A DNA stretch of 47,849 bases from CAYQZD01 sp964421875 (GCA_964421875.1 CAYQZD010000013.1:1-47849); one strand, 5' to 3'. Shown: positions 1 through 7,886, counted from the stretch's first letter. The notes: generated by a model not told the origin, from the sequence alone. Numbers and translations: made by a program.

Positions 1-239
1 CTATGATTTGTCACTCCTGCGTAAACAGAAGTCCAGTATCTCATAGAAATACAAGAAGATGGATTCCCGCTTTCGCGGGAATGACATCCTTTTTCTCGCC
101 ATTCTTTTCAAGAGTGACTATAATATATATTTACAATGGATTACAGGGATTAAACGGATTTCGGATAGGTTATTTTCCAATATTTTTTGCTGAGATGGGG
201 GGATGATGAAGCGGTTCAGAGCGCGGGAGCTATGCGGTA
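1..239. other. Intergenic stretch with a palindromic repeat
   Basis: No credible gene is visible here. It holds an 8-bp perfect inverted repeat (listed separately) and a run at about 139-163 that looks like filler repeat. It lies just downstream of the lipoprotein gene that ends at 240, and I see no clear terminator with a T tract on the minus strand. Confidence 0.5.
63..82. repeat. Palindromic repeat, ATTCCCGC type
   Basis: The arms ATTCCCGC (63-70) and GCGGGAAT (75-82) are perfect reverse complements around a 4-nt loop. A near-identical unit, including the flanking GG and GACA, is at 1543-1568. Related sequences sit in other intergenic gaps, which marks this as a dispersed REP-like element rather than a gene-specific terminator. 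Confidence 0.75.
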
Positions 240-1343
240 TCAAGGATTTGTCACCACGATTTGTCCGGGGAGGTTTAGCAGCGCGCTGCGCTGAGTGGGG
301 GTGTCGAAAAACACGATGAAGATGGAATCCTGCAGAGCCGCGTCTGTGGGAAGGGTGATTGACGAGGTTCCGGCGGCGACTGCTTGAAATTCCACATAGG
401 CTAAGATTCCGTCGCCGTCGGCGTTGGTGCCTATACTTATTCCCGCGGAATCCTGGGGGAACCAGTCGATGAAGTTCTTCACCAATCCCTGCGTAGTGTC
501 AATGACCGGTATGAAGAAATCGTGATTGCTCCCCTGCGTAAAGGGTCCTTCAGTCATCGACAACGCTGTCAGCAACGCCGCGTCGTATTTGAGGTAGTAC
601 TGTATCCCGAACAGATCCACCGCATCGTCAATCAAGACGGGATATTGTATTGTGGCGCCCAGGGAGACCGTAGTGTCGGGATATACCAATGTTACGGGAT
701 TAAGGGTAGTGAAACTGCTGTCGGGGGCTTGCCCAGCAAATCCCTCGCTGTCGCTTGACACCGCCCTGAAGTAGTAAGTTTTGGAAGGGATTAGATCGGA
801 TAGTTGTATAGAGTGGAAGATGGAGAAAGCGGCGCTTCCGGTAGAGTCGTTGAAATTAGCAGCGGTGGTATCGAAGAACACCCAGGAATCTGCGAGTTCG
901 TCGGTGTACCAACTAATCGAGGCGGAATAGGTGGTCACCGCATCGATGGTTAAGCCGGAAAGAATCGGTTCTTGATTGGGTTTGGGCACGGTTTGAAAAC
1001 TACAGAGGCTCGATTGAGCTTGTTCGGAATCCTCTGCGATGGCGGTGATTCTGTAATAATAGGCGGTTCCCGCGAAAAGATGTTCCAGAGTATCGCGGTG
1101 TGTTTCGGTGAAATTCGAAGGCGCCTGGGTGGCGCTGTCCAGGGCGGTTTGAGACAATCCGTATCTGACATAGCACCTGGCGGGGATGTTGGTTTCCCAA
1201 GTGATGACCGCTTCGGTCTGGGTGGTTGAATGGGCGATATCCCGGATTAGGAATTCGTCCGGTTTCACTGTGCCTTCCCCTCCGCAGCCGCTGATTAGGG
1301 CGGCGGTTGAAATCAGCGATATTATATTAGTTCTAATCTTCAT
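240..1343 (-). CDS. FnIII / cohesin-like lipoprotein
   Basis: 367 residues. The N-terminus is a lipoprotein signal with a lipobox ending ISGC, so the mature protein probably begins at Cys20 and is lipid-anchored. Two fibronectin type III-like modules follow at about 33-118 and 127-213, each ending with the Tyr-Tyr-x-x-Arg-Ala/Ile strand typical of that fold. Residues about 215-367 resemble a cohesin-type beta sandwich (a Val-Ser-Leu-Gly-Ala strand near its start, then an asymmetric Asp/Gly-rich loop NADGDG near 312). Such proteins usually act in surface attachment or protein-protein binding; the ligand is unknown. It is separated from the flagellar genes by 334 nt of repeats, so a flagellar role is doubtful. 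The fold assignment is by pattern, not by search. Confidence 0.75.
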   Translation of the reverse strand: MKIRTNIISLISTAALISGCGGEGTVKPDEFLIRDIAHSTTQTEAVITWETNIPARCYVRYGLSQTALDSATQAPSNFTETHRDTLEHLFAGTAYYYRITAIAEDSEQAQSSLCSFQTVPKPNQEPILSGLTIDAVTTYSASISWYTDELADSWVFFDTTAANFNDSTGSAAFSIFHSIQLSDLIPSKTYYFRAVSSDSEGFAGQAPDSSFTTLNPVTLVYPDTTVSLGATIQYPVLIDDAVDLFGIQYYLKYDAALLTALSMTEGPFTQGSNHDFFIPVIDTTQGLVKNFIDWFPQDSAGISIGTNADGDGILAYVEFQAVAAGTSSITLPTDAALQDSIFIVFFDTPTQRSALLNLPGQIVVTNP

Positions 1344-1407
1344 TTATAGTCACCTGACTTAGTTGCCGGTTACCGGTTACAGGTTGCCGGTTATAGGTTG
1401 CCGGTTA

Positions 1408-1427
1408 GGGCGGTTCTCGAACCGCCC
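1408..1427. repeat. Perfect hairpin GGGCGGTT/AACCGCCC
   Basis: 8-bp perfect arms (1408-1415 and 1420-1427) around the loop CTCG. The stem has no T tract on the minus strand and sits beside other palindromes, so it is more likely a repeat unit than a terminator. Confidence 0.65.
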
Positions 1428-1469
1428 CTACAAAGAAGGATATCGGCTGGGATGGAATGACTTTTAAAT

Positions 1470-1488
1470 GGTGGGTTAAGAACCCACC
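1470..1488. repeat. Perfect hairpin GGTGGGTT/AACCCACC
   Basis: 8-bp perfect arms (1470-1477 and 1481-1488) with a 3-nt loop AAG. It has the same general plan as the hairpin 60 nt away (GC-rich 8-bp arms ending in TT/AA), suggesting one family of dispersed elements with different arm sequences. Confidence 0.65.
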
Positions 1489-1544
1489 CTACTAAAAAGT
1501 ATCAAGTATCAAGTAACAAGTCCGCCCTTGGAGCCACGCTCTGG

Positions 1545-1564
1545 ATTCCCGCTTCCGCGGGAAT
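1545..1564. repeat. Palindromic repeat, ATTCCCGC type (second copy)
   Basis: Same arms as the copy at 63-82, ATTCCCGC (1545-1552) and GCGGGAAT (1557-1564), with a one-base change in the loop. The flanks GG and GACA are also conserved, so homology extends beyond the stem. Confidence 0.75.
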
Positions 1565-1615
1565 GACAGACGGGGGCGCATATCCACGCGGGAGCGTGGG
1601 GACGAGGAAGATAAG

Positions 1616-1637
1616 ATTGCTTCGCTTCGCTCGCAAT
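1616..1637. repeat. ATTGC...GCAAT palindromic repeat
   Basis: Imperfect palindrome with arms ATTGC and GCAAT around a TTCGCTTCGCTC centre, followed by GAC. It lies 40 nt beyond the stop codon of the stand-alone FlhB-like gene. A related CATTGCGAATCCCGAC sequence occurs at about 46,131. Confidence 0.6.
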
Positions 1638-1677
1638 GACAAAAGATGGCGATTTAAGAACCCGTCCAATATTATCA

Positions 1678-2007
1678 TTAAGCCGCCGCTTCCTCCTCTC
1701 GTTTTTGGTCGCTCATACGGTAGATGAAAGCGAGGATTTCCGCCACCACCTGGAACAGTTCGGGGGGGATATACTGGTTGAGTTCCAGCTTCATCAACGC
1801 TTCCACCAAATCGGGATCTTCGCGGATGGGGATATCGTGTTCCTGGGCTAAGGCGATTATCCTTTCGGCTATCTTTCCGTAACCCTTAGCGACCACTTTC
1901 GGCGCCGGGTCCACGTTCATCTTGTATTTGAGCGCCACCGCGGAAAGACGCTTTTTCTTTTCCTCGGCATCGCCCTTGTCTGTCATTCCTTGAGTCATCG
2001 TTTTCAC
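1678..2007 (-). CDS. Stand-alone FlhB cytoplasmic-domain protein (FlhX/YlqH type)
   Basis: 109 residues that align with the C-terminal cytoplasmic domain of FlhB. Shared landmarks with the full-length FlhB of this window are AVALKY (about residues 23-28), VVAKG, the AxEHDIPI stretch (AQEHDIPI here, AMEHDIPI in FlhB), and an IPPE/VVAEILAFIYR end. It has no membrane segments, and the NPTH autocleavage site is missing: the sequence just before AVALKY is RLS. Such short paralogues (FlhX, YlqH) can partly replace the FlhB C-terminal domain in setting export specificity. It is the last gene of the accessory group, 70 nt after the unknown 162-residue gene and two genes from a second FliK-like protein. 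Start is uncertain between Met1 and Met4. Confidence 0.85.
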   Translation of the reverse strand: MKTMTQGMTDKGDAEEKKKRLSAVALKYKMNVDPAPKVVAKGYGKIAERIIALAQEHDIPIREDPDLVEALMKLELNQYIPPELFQVVAEILAFIYRMSDQKREEEAAA

Positions 2008-2077
2008 AAACAGCGTTACCCCGGTCTAACGCAGCGGTTCGGTTTTTCCGGGAAATTCAATAGAACCACTTTTAGGA

Positions 2078-2566
2078 CTATTTTTTTATACGGAAAACCG
2101 GGATATAATTATCGGTGTGCTTCCTCAATTCCTTGGGATTTTCGAAAGTGAGATACTCCACCTTCTCTTTTGAAGGATTCGCTTTACCCACAGGGAAAGG
2201 TTTGACACCTTTACCTCCGTCGGACAATTTATAGTAGAGCACCCTTATTTCCCATTTTCCGGCAAACCTCTTGATAACCAAGGGTTTTCTTCTTCGGAAA
2301 ACCGGTTTGTCTGTTTCAGCCAGATTAACGCTGCGATTAAGGTGATGTATCGCTTCATCGAAGGACTTAAAGGCGTAATCCACTCTGAAATCCTGGTCCA
2401 GATTATGTCCTATTTCCAAAAGGTTTACGGATTGAAGAGGCAGTTTTTTAAAAATTTCCGAAGGTGTTCCCCTTTTTACGTAGAAACCTTCGTCGCGGAT
2501 GTAGTAGACATAGTAACCTTTTTCTTCCGAAGGAGACCTGGACAATTTTGAAATGATTGTAGCCAT
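2078..2566 (-). CDS. Conserved-looking hypothetical protein, 162 aa
   Basis: I do not recognise it. It is soluble, basic (pI likely high), with no signal peptide or membrane segment. Visible features are a YYVYYIRDEGFYV strand-rich stretch at about 18-30, an RRRKPLVIKRFAGKW basic patch at about 91-105, and a strand-rich C-terminal half. It starts 16 nt after the stop of the FliK-like gene and is followed by the FlhB-like gene, so it is probably cotranscribed with both. Context suggests a flagellar accessory or export-related role; nothing in the sequence shows it directly. Confidence 0.7.
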   Translation of the reverse strand: MATIISKLSRSPSEEKGYYVYYIRDEGFYVKRGTPSEIFKKLPLQSVNLLEIGHNLDQDFRVDYAFKSFDEAIHHLNRSVNLAETDKPVFRRRKPLVIKRFAGKWEIRVLYYKLSDGGKGVKPFPVGKANPSKEKVEYLTFENPKELRKHTDNYIPVFRIKK

Positions 2567-2582
2567 TGATACCTTGATGGTT

Positions 2583-3821
2583 TTATACTAGCATATTGAG
2601 GGATTCCTCCCCCCCGCCGGTGAATCCCACCATTTCATCCACCTCTGCCCATTGCGAAACGGAAATCGCTCTGACGTCATAGCCCGTATCGGACAAGGCT
2701 TCCTGCAACTGGCCTAAATGGGGCTGGATATAGTCAACAATATCTTTTCTTTCAAAGTAGAAATGCACGGTCAGGGCTCCATTTTGGATTTCAGCGAGCG
2801 CTGACAATTTTCCTAAATATTTGGAATCGAGGTTTACTCTGATAGCGGCGTTGTCTTTGTCTATCCTTTCCTTGCTGCCGCCCTCGCCATGGTAAAACAG
2901 GTCGACATTTTCCCAATTTCCATCATAACAAACCGGAACTTGAATATAATAGGTATCGCCTGATGCGGAACGATTTTCCGGGAGGTTACGAAACTGCATC
3001 GCTTCCAAATCTTCCAATCCCTGCCTTTGCAATTCATCTCCGTCGGATAAGGTTCCCTGAAGCATCAGGAGCAGCATTTTCAGATTGACCTCTTTTGAGG
3101 GTTTTCCCCCTCCCAGGAAGGCTTTGAGATTCGATTCGTGGAGCAGCCCCATCAGCATTATCACCGCTGGCAGGTTCCGCGCCGCCGCCGGGGTGAATCC
3201 TGCGATTATTCGATTCAGGGCATCGCTCGATTTCTGGGAGAGACTTCCCCCTTCCCCTGATAATATTTCTCCCAATTTTACCATGATCTCCGCCAGGTTG
3301 AACTCAGCGCGGATAGCCGCTATTTGCCGGGCGATGTTGGCTTGTGTCAGCGGCAGGTTCATCTTCTCCAGTTTTACTGCGGCGCGGCAGATTTCCTCAT
3401 AAGTTGCCTTATGAGTCCCCCCCCGGCTGAATTTCCTTACTGCGGCATGAATTCGGTCGTATAAATCGCGGGATAGGGGCATTCTGGCGGACACCATTTC
3501 GGAGATGAGGGTCCTTCCTTCACCTTTGACTCCCCATTTTTCAGCCAGTCGTCCGCCCTGGTCTTCGGCGTGCAGGATTTTCAGAATTAATCGGGGTTGA
3601 ACCTCTCTGATTTCAGCCTTAAATCTATCTCCCCGCTTCATAGGAATGTCGGATTGGGCGATCAGGTTCACTCCCCTGAGGCTGACCATATACTGGTCAT
3701 TCCCGAAGGCCTGAAGCACCTTGCCATTCATAGTAGAGCCCATCTTGAGACCGGTTTTAAAGCGGTCAAGCTTCCCCTGCTCAAAAGCGAATTGAATTCG
3801 GGCTATGCGTGAAAGGTTCAT
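2583..3821 (-). CDS. FliK-like protein with hook-length-control C-terminal domain
   Basis: 412 residues. The C-terminal ~110 residues (about 290-400) have the pattern of the FliK C-terminal domain (Flg_hook): a strand with YLGKLSA, then LTVHFYFER, then a helix HLGQLQEALSDTGY and a final strand YDVRAISVS. In FliK this domain contacts FlhB to switch export from hook to filament substrates. The N-terminal part (about 24-115) looks like a small beta barrel, the middle is helical. It is distinct from the main fliK at 29,873-31,237. It lies next to a stand-alone FlhB C-terminal domain, the natural partner of a FliK C-domain. A similar FliK-like accessory gene (YlqG) pairs with YlqH in Bacillus. Confidence 0.75.
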   Translation of the reverse strand: MNLSRIARIQFAFEQGKLDRFKTGLKMGSTMNGKVLQAFGNDQYMVSLRGVNLIAQSDIPMKRGDRFKAEIREVQPRLILKILHAEDQGGRLAEKWGVKGEGRTLISEMVSARMPLSRDLYDRIHAAVRKFSRGGTHKATYEEICRAAVKLEKMNLPLTQANIARQIAAIRAEFNLAEIMVKLGEILSGEGGSLSQKSSDALNRIIAGFTPAAARNLPAVIMLMGLLHESNLKAFLGGGKPSKEVNLKMLLLMLQGTLSDGDELQRQGLEDLEAMQFRNLPENRSASGDTYYIQVPVCYDGNWENVDLFYHGEGGSKERIDKDNAAIRVNLDSKYLGKLSALAEIQNGALTVHFYFERKDIVDYIQPHLGQLQEALSDTGYDVRAISVSQWAEVDEMVGFTGGGEESLNMLV

Positions 3822-3844
3822 TCAGACTCCATTAGACCTGTCAA

Positions 3845-5251
3845 TCACAATTCACTTGTTTGTTTAGCGTCAACGCCTTTCTTCCGCCTGAAATCGAGGA
3901 TGAACTTGACTTCTTCCTGTCCCATATTCAGCATTTTAGCGATTTCGGCTACGGAGTAATCCTGCTCCGCCAATTCGTAGATTTTCTTCTGCTTCGATTC
4001 GCTCAGCTCGTCTTCATCTTCCTCTTCTTCTTCCTCCTCCTTTTCCTCAATCTCAGCAGCTTCCTGTTTTTCAGTCTCCGCCACCAATTCTACCGGTTCC
4101 TCTTGCGGTGCCTCAAATTCCTCCTCCGCAGCATCCTCCATCGCCTGTTCTTCTTCCTCCACTGGCGGCCCCAAGATTCCATCGAACTCTTCTCTCTTAG
4201 ATTCAGGTTCTTCGACCGCTGCCTCTCCCCTGAGTATGGCTTTCATCATTCGATTCATCCGCCAATTGGAGACAGTTCGAATCAAGAGCAAACCGAGGGC
4301 GGTTCCGCCTAACATTATAATCCAGAACCAGGGCAGTTGGGGCAGATTTCCGGTTCTTATGGGGGGGGGCGCTCCCAACCCGCCTCCCCCTTCATCCTCT
4401 ATAAGCTCTTCCGCCAGAGCCATTTGCTTGGCTAAGGCGTTATAGTCGCAACCGGTATCTTTACGCGATTGCGAGAACAGACCGGACCATATTTCCTCGG
4501 CATCGAAAGTTCGTCCGCTCATCTTGTAGAGCAGACCTAATTTCACTCTGGGCTCCACCCAGGCTGCCGATTCCTGAACCACCGTTTTGAGTTCCTCCAC
4601 CGCCTTTTCGCGCTGGTTCAGTTCCTCGTACATCATCGCCACCTGGAAACGAGCCAGCAGACCTTCTTCAGGAACAGCTTTTAAAAACGCCTCTAAAGCT
4701 CCCCTGTAATCTCCGGCTTGTTTCAGGTCTAATCCGCGCTGGAAATTCCCAGAATCCGGAATCGCAATCTCTTTTGCCGGAGCAGTTTGCGGAGCCGTTG
4801 TTTTGACCTCGGATTGAGTCTTTTTCCGCTCAGTACTCTCAGTCTGCTGTGGTATTATACGTTTGGCGGTGGGGGGCGGGCCGGGTTTGTGGGCAAAATC
4901 CAGGATAATCTGGAAGGGACGGCGGTTGATATAGGTTTTCAGAGTGTAGTTTTTTTTCACCGATATGCGGAGGCTGCCTTTTGAATAAGCGACTCCGGCG
5001 ATGAAATCACTCTTCAGGCTTTTCAGTTTTGCCTGAGTATTGGTGAAGGCGCATCCCGAGGGAAAGCGCACGATGACAAGTTCCCCCTCCTCATTAATAT
5101 AGTAGTCTGTCACCCGGTCACAGTTCACCAGCAGCAGGGTGAATCCCCGGTGTGAGGCCAGTTCCACATCGAGGATTTCAGCGCTTTGAAGATTCGAGGT
5201 CCACAGGAGCAAAAACGGAAACAGCAAGAGTATTTTATGGGATTTTCCCAT
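3845..5251 (-). CDS. AMIN-like / TPR / membrane / HTH-tail protein of the flagellar locus
   Basis: 468 residues. Signal peptide 1-23 (cleavage after QSA), then a beta-rich AMIN-like domain (about 24-122; it ends in a strand RRPFQIILDF as AMIN domains do). A Pro/Thr linker leads to TPR-like helices at about 168-285. A single membrane helix is at about 305-325, followed by a strongly acidic stretch (about 340-425, with a run of Glu/Asp). The C-terminal ~40 residues (KIYELAEQDYSVAEIAKMLN...) look like the HTH-type tail of DUF2802/DUF6115 proteins often found beside flagellar genes. It would present a binding domain outside the cytoplasm and a DNA-binding-like tail inside. The start overlaps the preceding gene by 17 nt, so the two are translationally coupled. 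Confidence 0.7.
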   Translation of the reverse strand: MGKSHKILLLFPFLLLWTSNLQSAEILDVELASHRGFTLLLVNCDRVTDYYINEEGELVIVRFPSGCAFTNTQAKLKSLKSDFIAGVAYSKGSLRISVKKNYTLKTYINRRPFQIILDFAHKPGPPPTAKRIIPQQTESTERKKTQSEVKTTAPQTAPAKEIAIPDSGNFQRGLDLKQAGDYRGALEAFLKAVPEEGLLARFQVAMMYEELNQREKAVEELKTVVQESAAWVEPRVKLGLLYKMSGRTFDAEEIWSGLFSQSRKDTGCDYNALAKQMALAEELIEDEGGGGLGAPPPIRTGNLPQLPWFWIIMLGGTALGLLLIRTVSNWRMNRMMKAILRGEAAVEEPESKREEFDGILGPPVEEEEQAMEDAAEEEFEAPQEEPVELVAETEKQEAAEIEEKEEEEEEEDEDELSESKQKKIYELAEQDYSVAEIAKMLNMGQEEVKFILDFRRKKGVDAKQTSEL

Positions 5252-6650
5252 TCTTAGAGTTCGATTCCGACCTTATATCTATCATCTTTATGCCTTCGAT
5301 GTAGTCTGTAGTGGCCGCTTCCTGCAGGTTCTGCAGTTTTTGCGTGATATCCCTGATGCGGCGGCAGCTCCTTTCCATCGCTTCCAATTGGTCCACCATA
5401 TCCGCGATTCCCAGTTCTCGGGCGCGTTCCTGCGCCAGATAAATATTCCCCATCACTACCGCCAGGGGGTTGTTGACTTCGTGATTAACGGTGATTGCGG
5501 TCTGGATGACGCTTGCCAGCCGCTCCGCCTCAATTATCCGTTCTTCCTGCCTTTTAAAGTCTGTGACATCCTTGAATACTCCCATACCCCCCTGTATTTC
5601 CCCTTTCAAATTCCGATGAGTTGAGAGGGTGCAGATAGTATCCAGGATTTTTCCCTGAGCCGATTTAATTCTCATTTCCAGCTTTTTCGGCTGGGATGGT
5701 ATTCCCTGAAATTCAGAGATATCTTGACCGCTGTCGAGTATACTGGTAAGCGGCTGTCCTATCAGTTCTCGGGGAGTATAGCCGTAAAGGCTCACTGCAC
5801 GATTGGCGAACACGATAATCCCTTCTTTGTTGAAGGAGATAATCAGATCCTGGGAGTTTTCCACCAGACTTTCCAGGAATTCTTTGGTGGATTTCAGTTC
5901 CGCATTCAGGAAGATATTTCGCAGGGACTCAGCAGCCTGACCCGCGAGGAAATCCGCAATTTCAAACTCCTCAGAGGAATAATCCCTTTCCGGCTTGGTT
6001 GAGACCGCCAGATAACACCCTAACTCGTATCCCCTCACCGCCAACGGCGTCAACAGATATCCATAACTTTTCCCGTTTGAAGGCAAGTCCGCCATTCCTC
6101 CGACCACCACCGTCCGGTTTTCCTCCAGCGCCCATCCGACCACTCCCTCTTCCCAGAGAAGCGCAGCCGCATTTTCGAAACCATCGCATACTTCAGCGGG
6201 ATATATTCTCAGAGGGTGGTTGTTCTCAATACCGTAAACCGCCGCTTCTCCCACGGAGACGAATTTTTTCATAATTTCGCAGTAGGTTCTGCCGAATGCT
6301 TCCACATCAGCGGCTTGAAAAATTTCCCATGCCAGGCTTTGCGCGGTGTGAAACTCCCGGAGATAGGCTCGGGAATTATCCTGAGATATCTTGGCGAGAT
6401 GGAGCTTATCCTTTAGACTTCGGGAATTGAGCTTCAAACTGGCGATTTTGGATTCAAGTTCAGCGATGAAGTCCTGGTTGAGTTGGGAGCTCTCCACCAA
6501 CCCGCTCACCTTATCCCACAAAAGCTGGAAATCACTCAGCAGCGTCCGGGTATTTTTACGAGCGCCTATTTCGCGGGCAAGGTTATTAAAAAGCTGATTT
6601 ATTTTTTCTAACCGGTTGTTATTTTTCCCTCGTTTCATCCACAGAATCAC
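5235..6650 (-). CDS. GAF-PAS protein with HisKA-like end and no ATPase domain
   Basis: 471 residues. Coiled coil at about 10-110, GAF at about 115-245, PAS at about 258-365 (FNKEGIIVFANRAV core, then a PAC-type stretch), then a HisKA-like helix with HEVNNPLAV around residue 390. After the second HisKA helix the protein stops: there is no N, G1 or G2 box of an HATPase_c domain, and the next gene starts inside its 3' end, so this is not a frameshift artefact. It may be a sensor that docks on another kinase or a degenerate kinase. The first start is GTG at 6650; ATG at 6638 is an equally plausible start. It overlaps the HDOD gene by 32 nt (20 nt from the ATG), which implies coupling. Confidence 0.75.
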   Translation of the reverse strand: MILWMKRGKNNNRLEKINQLFNNLAREIGARKNTRTLLSDFQLLWDKVSGLVESSQLNQDFIAELESKIASLKLNSRSLKDKLHLAKISQDNSRAYLREFHTAQSLAWEIFQAADVEAFGRTYCEIMKKFVSVGEAAVYGIENNHPLRIYPAEVCDGFENAAALLWEEGVVGWALEENRTVVVGGMADLPSNGKSYGYLLTPLAVRGYELGCYLAVSTKPERDYSSEEFEIADFLAGQAAESLRNIFLNAELKSTKEFLESLVENSQDLIISFNKEGIIVFANRAVSLYGYTPRELIGQPLTSILDSGQDISEFQGIPSQPKKLEMRIKSAQGKILDTICTLSTHRNLKGEIQGGMGVFKDVTDFKRQEERIIEAERLASVIQTAITVNHEVNNPLAVVMGNIYLAQERARELGIADMVDQLEAMERSCRRIRDITQKLQNLQEAATTDYIEGIKMIDIRSESNSKNGKIP

Positions 6651-7572
6651 CCAACATTAGCATTTCCACAAAGGACTTTGATTTCTCCACCTCCTGGTCG
6701 AAAAGACCAATATAATACTCCTTATCGGGAATACCTCCTTTCAGGCGTCGCAGCCGCAGCGTATTCCAGGCGAATTCGCTCATTTTTTCCCGGGCGGTCT
6801 CTCCGCTCCAGCCCAAATTTTCCCTCAAGGTCAGCCAATCACTCAAGTTCAGCAGGGCGGTTAAAGCAGGGTATCCCTTCGCTTTTTCCGGTTGATGGTG
6901 ATAGGTTACGGCTTCGACAATGTGCACCGGGAGGTTCCAGAGGTCTGCGAGCCATCCTCCGATTTCACCGTGATTTGTTCTTATCAGCTCTCTCTCCACG
7001 CGATGCAACGGTTGGTTATCCGACTGCGCCCGCTTTAATATCTGTTCGAAGTGACCGGGGAAATACCGGGACAGAATCACCTTTCCTATATCGTGTATGA
7101 CACCTGAGACGAAGGCTTCACCCGGAATGCGGTAGCCGCTCTGGCGAGCCAGCATCCGCGCCGCGATTCCGGTAAAGACGCAGTGTTTCCAGTATTCCAC
7201 ATAATCGAAAGTTATTTTTCTCTTCCAGCGGGACATCGAATCGTTGAGGCACAGAGATACCACGAGACTCATCAGGGTATCGAATCCCAGCACCACGACG
7301 GCGAGATTGATGGTGCCGATTCTCCTGGGGAAGCCAAAAAACGCGGAATTCGCCACCTGCAGCACCCTCATAGTCAGTCCCTGGTCTGCGGAGATAATTC
7401 GTCCCATCTGCGCGGCCGAGGCGCTGGGATTGTCCATCAACTCCAACACCTGGAAAGCGATAGCCGGCAGGGTGGGCAGGTCCTTCACATTTTTCAGCCA
7501 CTCTCGGTTGGGGACTACAGCGCCGGGATTCAGTTCACCGGTATTCAGCGGATTTTTTGTCGAGTCAGGCAT
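6619..7572 (-). CDS. HDOD domain protein
   Basis: 317 residues, cytoplasmic. The HDOD fold covers about 27-235: LPTLPAIAFQVLELM, then an all-helical region with NSAFFGFPRRIGTINLAV, and a retained His-Asp pair at 160-161 (IHDIGK). HDOD proteins resemble HD phosphohydrolases, but many lack the metal ligands and act as signalling scaffolds linked to c-di-GMP and motility. Here HD and a later YHHQPE (about residues 224-229) remain, so activity cannot be excluded. It starts 5 nt after the stop of the 102-residue gene and overlaps the following sensor gene. Confidence 0.85.
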   Translation of the reverse strand: MPDSTKNPLNTGELNPGAVVPNREWLKNVKDLPTLPAIAFQVLELMDNPSASAAQMGRIISADQGLTMRVLQVANSAFFGFPRRIGTINLAVVVLGFDTLMSLVVSLCLNDSMSRWKRKITFDYVEYWKHCVFTGIAARMLARQSGYRIPGEAFVSGVIHDIGKVILSRYFPGHFEQILKRAQSDNQPLHRVERELIRTNHGEIGGWLADLWNLPVHIVEAVTYHHQPEKAKGYPALTALLNLSDWLTLRENLGWSGETAREKMSEFAWNTLRLRRLKGGIPDKEYYIGLFDQEVEKSKSFVEMLMLGDSVDETREK

Positions 7573-7577
7573 AGATT

Positions 7578-7886
7578 CTATACCGTCACATCGATTAAAT
7601 GATTTCCGGTTTTTCCTCGCTCCATTTCCTCCTCCTCCTTTTTCCCGCGACGCTGGCTCTGCTTTTGTTCAGCTCGTTCGCGCTCCTTTTCCTGTTCGCG
7701 GATGGATTCGGGTTCTTCCTGTTGGAGGGAGGATTCGACTCGTTCCCTCTGCTGTTGTTGATACTGTTGAACAGTTTGGGCGAAGGCCTTTTGATTGGCT
7801 TCCGGCTGCTGCCGCATGCTCTCAAAAATCCTCTCCACTGCCTGAACTTTAGAGAGATTGTCCTGTAGTTCCAGCATGCGTACCAT
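7578..7886 (-). CDS. Small charged helical protein
   Basis: 102 residues, rich in Gln, Glu and Arg, predicted helical or coiled coil (about 5-85), ending in a short hydrophobic tail GNHLIDVTV. No signal or membrane segment. The start ATG at 7886 is supported by a strong ribosome-binding site, AGGAGG 9 nt upstream. I do not recognise the family. The charged helix with a short conserved-looking beta-strand tail suggests a small adaptor. It is the first gene after the 435-nt gap that follows fliA, and probably heads the HDOD/sensor/AMIN/FliK-like group. Confidence 0.65.
   Translation of the reverse strand: MVRMLELQDNLSKVQAVERIFESMRQQPEANQKAFAQTVQQYQQQQRERVESSLQQEEPESIREQEKERERAEQKQSQRRGKKEEEEMERGKTGNHLIDVTV

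Larger units (their letters stand above)
1344..1677. other. Gene-free, repeat-packed intergenic region
   Basis: No real gene. In order it holds tandem GTTGCCGGTTA-like units (about 1364-1407), then perfect hairpins at 1408-1427 and 1470-1488, a short CAAGTATCAAGTA direct repeat (about 1501-1520), the ATTCCCGC palindrome at 1545-1564, and an ATTGC...GCAAT palindrome at 1616-1637. It separates the flagellar locus from the lipoprotein gene and looks like a landing zone for dispersed small repeats. Confidence 0.7.

Noticed and set aside
5235..6650. Frameshift as the cause of the missing ATPase domain.
   Set aside because: The next gene starts inside the 3' end and no HATPase_c motif appears in any frame just downstream.
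7599..7868. Plus-strand hydrophobic reading opposite the 102-residue protein.
   Set aside because: It is the shadow of the Gln/Glu-rich gene on the minus strand, which has a strong ribosome-binding site.
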